This document shows, one piece after another, positions 60,001 through 64,000 of a stretch of DNA of 64,000 bases. The position numbers and the translations under genes are program-made. Under the pieces are notes generated by a model. It was not told the origin of the DNA and made no database searches. It saw nothing but the letters and a program-made list of their open reading frames with translations. Position 1 is the first letter of the stretch. The number at the start of each line of letters is the position of its first letter. The DNA comes from Sabellastarte sp. h YS-2021 (Eukaryota; Annelida; Polychaeta; Sabellida; Sabellidae). The stretch is taken from assembly GCA_964017235.1 (NCBI GenBank), contig OZ024929.1, positions 16,489,464-16,553,463 of the forward strand, written 5' to 3'.

Positions 60001-62990
60001 CCCTAGTCTCAAAATAAGTTTGGTGATTTAAGAAAATATATGTGAATAGTTTTCTTAAGTTTCAGGACATCTGGGCCTGTAACTTAGAAAGATACAGGTT
60101 CGTAAGAACAGTTACCAGTCTCAGTCAGGAGGGGTAGGTGTTATACATACACTGGTTAGAAGGTGTGGTTCTTGTGTATACTTGTGTATTTTTGGGGCAA
60201 ATTAACAATAACTGTATATTAATTTCTTTAAATATATATATATGACTTACAAGTTGAAATAAAGGCTGAAATTGATGAGATGGTTACTTTGTTTCATTTT
60301 AGCAATTGTGAAAAATAACAGCAAACAAGGTACTCTTAACTACTTGCCACTTGGCAAAATTTGACATGATTCATATTACATCAACTGGCTGGAAACTGTG
60401 AACATCCTTTTACTTCCCAGTACAAAATGTCAACCAACTAGTATGCACACCTTTCCTCCATCACTTAAACTACCTGAGTGACATGATATGTCATAGAACA
60501 TCACAGACATTGAAGTCTTTTCAAAAACCTTGTTTCAATTACAATTTTTAAATTTACAATTAATTTATAAATAACATTTCAAGTGAAAATTTCCACTTGT
60601 TTAATACTTACATGGGGTAGGATCGACTGAAGAAAGGCTTGTCTAAAATGGCGGCAGGGAAAACCATCTCGTTATGCAGTGTGCTGTAGTAGGCATTACA
60701 CTGTGTTGCACCCATAGACCACCTGAGAATATAGCACAGTAGAATACCTTTCAATGTTTCACTAACATCATTCATAAAGTCATTCCAAAGTAAATGTACA
60801 TATATCTATACAAGCTGTAATCTACTCAAAAAAGAGCTACAGTAACTAAAACTAAAACATAACTCAAATATATGTATACATATAGTTTTCTAGCTCCTTT
60901 TCCAAAGAAATTACAGTAGCTGCCTAGTGAATATCATTCAGTGTTCAAAAACTGTTACACTTGCCAACAAGTTTTTTTCATACCAGCTTTCCTAATACCC
61001 CTTTTACATGACAGGTAGTATAACCTGCAGTTATGGGCAAAATGCCCCTGTCCTTCAACTACTGTCTGATGCCTGTATGTGAACACTTGAAACAGTGGCA
61101 AAACGTCCAATTCTTTGCACGTGCTACAGAAGTTTTAAAAAGTTTTAAGTTTCCACATTTGAATTTGGAACCATGAGCATGTACAGATGGAACTTTTTCC
61201 TGTGGTAACTGAAGGTGTGGTCCATAGTTTATATAAGGTTGTGGTTAGAAATATGGGATATTTCTTTACATTTTGGCCAGGTTATCACATACAGAAGGAT
61301 AGACCCTTCTATGGTTGATATGTATAACACATATTTAAGACTCCAACAAGCATACAAAAATTTTACCTTCGACCTCTTTCTTCAAGGTCATAGCTGTCCT
61401 CCAAACACTATCATGTCAGCCTCCTTCCTTATATTTTTTGGATATTTTCACTTAAGTTTCTATATTGTTCCTTTATTTAAAATTTATTTGTCATTCCATA
61501 TTGGTCTTACAATTCACATTGTTATATCAACTTACTGGAAATCTTGGGTTGGGAATTTAATGGGGGCTTGGATATGACCTCTGACCACTGCCTCAAGGTC
61601 ATACTGTTTGCTAACTACGAAAGGTTTATATCTGCCTCAGAGATGCTTTTCAAGATGTAACAACTTTAAAAAATATTTAATGTAGACCTTTCAAATTTTT
61701 TATGTGGGTATAGACTTTGCAGTACTTCATCATGACCTGTGTCAAACTGACAAAATTTCTAGTTCACCGAAGTGCTGACCTTGGATCTTGTACCTGGATA
61801 TTGACAACTGGAAACTAATTTTGTTTGCTGTGATTAATCATCTTCATTTCAGTGTGGAATAAGAACTGTACAATTTAGTATATTAAATACGAATCTCATC
61901 TGTAAAGTCAATTTTAAAGACATGGGACACAAAGATTTTGAGCTGTAGCATAAAAATCATTCAACTACAAAGCAGGAAAATAGCCAGCCTTGTTAGGCTA
62001 GAACCCCCTCCCCAATAAAGGAGATATTAGGCCTTTTGATATGATGACCCCCTACTTGACATTAAAGATGTGACATGGTGGCCATTTTATTTTCAAAACA
62101 AGGCCAAAATTACTCTCAGGTAAGCTTTTCTAGCCATGTATATTTGTTTTGCAAATCTGATGAAGCTAGCAGCAGTATTTTAAGCTTTAGAACATCTTAG
62201 ATTTTCAAAAAGGCTATAGCTGCCATTGTGTTTTTTAAAATGAGGACAGACATGTTTTACTGATATGTTGTCATAGCCATTAACATTCTCTGCAAATGTG
62301 GTGAAGATATCTTCATAAATGAATGAGATATAAAGTTTTATGGAAAAACATGAAAAACAGACACACACAGATATTTCATAACCTCCCAACCTGGGCCTTT
62401 GGCAGGCCGGTGATAAATATGCAATTGTAGTAACGTCGATTTAATGGTGCCCCTTTATAACTAAGAAGTTTGAAACCAAAAAGTATTTAAAGTGTTGTCA
62501 TGGCAAAAGCTGTTGCCAGATACCCTTCAAATGCTAAACAGCACTAGATCCTCTTGTGGTAAACATATCCTCAAAATTTGGTGAAAGTCCATGCATAGGT
62601 TTAAGGCTGTGGAACACCCACAAACTTAATGCCTGCTGCCCACACCACCCACACAGTGTGGGGGATGACTATAACCCAAGCCTTTATGGGCTGGGGTTAA
62701 AAAGTTAATGTTGCAATCTTCAAAATAAGAATTTGCCATCAAAATGCAGACCAACAGTTGCTTCAAAATGAGGAAAAAAATTTATCTGATAATCAGACAT
62801 TTTACTTCAGTGGGAATGGCTCCATGTCTAATAGGCCCTACAAAGGGATATGACAAGCATGATAATAAGTTATTGGAAATACCCACTGGTTTGGGTCTGG
62901 GGGCTTGCCACGTTTCTCAAATGCTCGTACAGCTGTGAAGTGCAAGGCATTGCGGAAGTTGTCAAAGGCATTGGTCTTATTTACAGTCAG
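53908..62990 (-). CDS. Gene A: M13-family (neprilysin/ECE-like) zinc metallopeptidase, C-terminal part, seven exons, 5' end outside window
   Basis: Spliced exons are 62887-62990, 60612-60722, 59589-59656, 58072-58196, 56988-57158, 54928-55004 and 53908-54007. They total 756 nt, or 251 codons plus TGA, with no internal stop. Every acceptor is AG and every donor GT, and the phases fit throughout. Numbering from the first visible codon, the protein has NAYY at 44-47, the zinc site HELTH at 85-89, GENIADNGG at 144-152 (third zinc ligand Glu145), VH at 212-213 and Arg219, and ends in CTVW. In neprilysin the Asn-to-zinc-His spacing is 41 and the His-to-Arg spacing 6; both are identical here. M13 enzymes are usually type II membrane or secreted ectopeptidases that cleave peptides outside the cell. 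The N-terminal domain and any membrane anchor lie beyond position 64000. All catalytic residues visible are intact, so I read this as a working gene. The precise substrate and the neprilysin versus ECE versus NEP-like subtype cannot be decided from this part. Confidence 0.93.
54928..55004 (-). CDS. Gene A exon f, catalytic His segment
   Basis: 77 bp, catttcag|ACTTGG to TACAG|GTTGGT. Encodes [20 protein letters not shown] and SYAKY, which contains the VH that matches the transition-state His of neprilysin. The split codon AG|A gives the conserved Arg in the last exon. Confidence 0.95.
55400..55515 (+). repeat. Dispersed repeat with CCAGGTCCACTG core, copy 1
   Basis: Shares TTACCAGAAAACNTTCCAGG, TCCACTG(A/G)ACCT, AGCAAAAGTTG(T/C)CAGTCTGT and CAATATTGA with 59828-59942, same orientation, both in introns of gene A. 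Confidence 0.7.
56385..56880 (+). repeat. Tandem array of about 145 bp, four units
   Basis: AGATACAGCCCAAACAAGAT or variants at about 56427, 56571, 56718 and 56858 (spacing 144, 147, 140). Units share CAAGGTGACACCATGGCATT and AAGGTCA words. The array stops about 100 bp short of gene A exon e. The plus-strand ORFs across it are artefacts. Confidence 0.8.
56988..57158 (-). CDS. Gene A exon e, GENIAD zinc-ligand segment
   Basis: 171 bp, phase 0 at both ends, ctttttag|CTGAATG to GCCCAG|GTTTGT. Encodes [18 protein letters not shown] with the third zinc ligand, then a YKAYQAWM helix and [17 protein letters not shown]. It lies next to a tandem repeat array at 56385-56880. Confidence 0.97.
57440..57860. 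mobile_element. Probable MITE with ATCGATTA-rich ends
   Basis: Left side GTGCTCGATTAATCGTCGG and right side GACAAATAATCGACCCTGAA with GAGTCCCAACACTAA. Mirrored TAATCGA words and a non-coding interior suggest an inverted-end element; exact ends not fixed. Confidence 0.4.
58072..58196 (-). CDS. Gene A exon d
   Basis: 125 bp, cttacag|GCAGT to GATAGTTAC|GTAAGT. Encodes [17 protein letters not shown] followed by a Cys-containing [10 protein letters not shown] stretch, matching the conserved D-x-x-G-N-L-x-x-W-W block after the zinc helix in M13 proteins. Confidence 0.95.
58815..58950 (+). repeat. Repeated palindromic GTTGGGCCAAC block
   Basis: CCAACGCTGG (58820), CCGTTGGGCCAACGG (58862) and GACGTTGGGCCAATGG (58922), spaced about 42-62 bp. 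Each is a short palindrome preceded by TTTTGCC in two cases. Several overlapping ORFs here are shadows. Confidence 0.6.
59589..59656 (-). CDS. Gene A exon c, zinc-binding HELTH
   Basis: 68 bp, ctttcag|GGCAATG to AATAGAG|GTACAT. Encodes [20 protein letters not shown], the M13 HExxH signature with the Gly-Phe-Asp that follows it. Same length and phases as gene B 3444-3511. Confidence 0.97.
59828..59942 (+). repeat. Dispersed repeat with CCAGGTCCACTG core, copy 2
   Basis: See 55400-55515. Its centre CAGGTCCACTGGACCTG is a perfect palindrome; in copy 1 the palindrome is broken. Confidence 0.7.
60612..60722 (-). CDS. Gene A exon b, NAYY substrate-binding segment
   Basis: 111 bp between ctcag|GTGG and CCCAT|GTAAGT. 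Encodes [13 protein letters not shown] followed by a [16 protein letters not shown] stretch, the conserved M13 substrate-binding Asn-Ala and the segment leading to the zinc helix. The same 111-bp exon with the same phases occurs in gene B at 9120-9230. Confidence 0.95.
60990..61250 (+). repeat. Dispersed repeat, copy 2
   Basis: See 35180-35600. Located in an intron of gene A. Confidence 0.65.
61250..62420 (+). repeat. Diverged relative of the 4.2-kb repeat family
   Basis: CTTCTTCAAGGTCA, TTACTGGAAATCTTGGGTTG and GGATATGACC parallel the unit text at 4774-5160. The rest is AT-rich and without coding signal. Confidence 0.45.
62887..62990 (-). CDS. Gene A exon a (first visible)
   Basis: Acceptor is tttcag before CTGACTG. 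The exon encodes [15 protein letters not shown] and onward to PNQ, the segment just before the substrate-binding loop in M13 enzymes. The donor is CA|GTGGGT. A tempting alternative donor 4 nt later would duplicate a Trp and break the reading frame, so I chose the earlier one. The split Gln codon (CA|G) is completed in the next exon. Confidence 0.85.
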
Positions 62991-64000
62991 CTGAAATAAA
63001 CAAAAAGACAAAAAAAAACAAACAAATCCAGTATGAAATTTTATTTTGATACCAGAAAGGTAAATACAGGAAATCTGAATGTCAAACATTACAAAATTAT
63101 ACAAAATTAAAGGGATGAGTTGAGGGCACTGATATCTCAAAACCATTCACTGAGATACCATGATGACTCTTTACAACCGTAATCTTGATTGCCAGCACTT
63201 TAAGTGTCTGAAAATTTAAAATATACCCTGAACTAACCTTAAATCTGAAGACATTATACACATTATACATATATCTTTTTACGTCTTAAGATCTGTATAG
63301 TGATTTTGCCGAGCAAACCTGCCATGCTTTGTTTTCATGAAGTTTCAGTTAGTGGGCCTATTTGATGGGTAAATGTTAGAACACAACCTTTCTCAGTATC
63401 CCAGAATTGGAACAGTTTTCCACTGGCAGGATACCAAAATGGGAAAAATTCTACCATCCCTAATAAATAGTCTTCAGTAGACTTGTGTTCAAAAATTTTA
63501 TATTTATACAATGCACTTTTGCATTCTACAGGTTCCACTATATACAGTAAAAATGTGAATATTTTCTGCCAAATCACTCTAAATATTTCTTATTATCTTC
63601 TGACTGGGTAAAAAAAATCAGTTACAATATTGATGGGTATAGAATTTGAATAATCATTCCTCACTATATGAAAATATTAGTTCTCAATGGTAATGCCCAG
63701 AGGTAAATTTCAGGAAAGGTCTTAGCCCGGTCTCAGGCTCAAACTTAACTTTGTCTCAAATTACTGGAGCCTTTTTTCTAGTAAAAATATTTTACTTATG
63801 ACATAAATGTTCCTTGTATGACACATTATATCTCTGGTCAAATACTTTGTGAATGGGAAAACTTGTAAACAGTCATGTAAAGACACACAAAGACTACTTT
63901 AAAAAAAAAACATAATTGTACCTTATTTTCAGACATTTAAAATTTTTAAGTGGAGAAAGAATTATGGCAGCCATATTTGAGCCTCTGTTTACAAAACTTA
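62991..64000. other. Intron of gene A running off the window
   Basis: I looked for the preceding M13 exon (R-x-A-F ... W-M-D block) on the minus strand and did not find it. The 80-codon ORF at 63335-63577 has no domain. Near 63705-63760 a fragment related to the CTTAG hairpin repeat is present. Confidence 0.5.

Noticed and set aside
63335..63577. 80-codon minus-strand ORF as the next upstream exon of gene A
   Set aside because: No M13 motif, and no donor in the phase required by exon a.

Overview
This is intron-rich, AT-rich, repeat-dense animal nuclear DNA. I could join 19 short exons with canonical splice sites and consistent phases into two genes. The introns and intergenic space are full of tRNA-headed SINEs, foldback elements and MITEs, a PIF/Harbinger transposase relic, a LINE and a DIRS-type tyrosine-recombinase retrotransposon. 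The mix fits an invertebrate, and my best guess is a mollusc, probably a bivalve. That guess rests on the style of the repeats, not on a diagnostic gene. I see no bacterial operons, CRISPR arrays or viral genomes.

Two host protein genes are well supported, both on the minus strand and both M13 (neprilysin / endothelin-converting-enzyme family) zinc metallopeptidases, arranged head to tail. Gene A (62990 down to 53908) is the C-terminal third of one enzyme: seven exons and 251 codons, carrying the NAYY substrate motif, the HELTH zinc site, GENIAD, the catalytic His/Arg pair and the terminal CxVW. Its 5' part lies beyond the right edge. Gene B (34483 down to 3444) is the N-terminal three quarters of a paralogue: twelve exons and 587 codons, from a tentative start codon to the HEMTH zinc site. 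Its 3' exons lie beyond the left edge. Where they overlap, the two genes share intron positions and phases, with identical 111-bp and 68-bp exons, so they look like an old tandem duplication.

Layout: 1-3.4 kb, repeats left of gene B's last visible exon. 3.4-34.5 kb, gene B; its 8.5-kb intron between 13.1 and 21.5 kb holds a SINE split by a 5.1-kb inverted-repeat element, which in turn carries a dead Harbinger transposase and a 1.9-kb foldback element. 34.5-44.8 kb, intergenic, with SINEs, MITEs and minisatellites. 44.8-50.2 kb, a DIRS-1-type retrotransposon with inverted terminal repeats and a perfect internal complementary region. 50.7-53.0 kb, a 5'-truncated LINE with one frameshift. 53.9-63.0 kb, gene A. 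63-64 kb, no gene seen.

The most interesting structure is the DIRS-type element. Its 182-bp inverted terminal repeats differ at one base and its complementary region matches both ends perfectly, yet its coding region is broken and internally duplicated. That suggests it was mobilised in trans by proteins from another copy.
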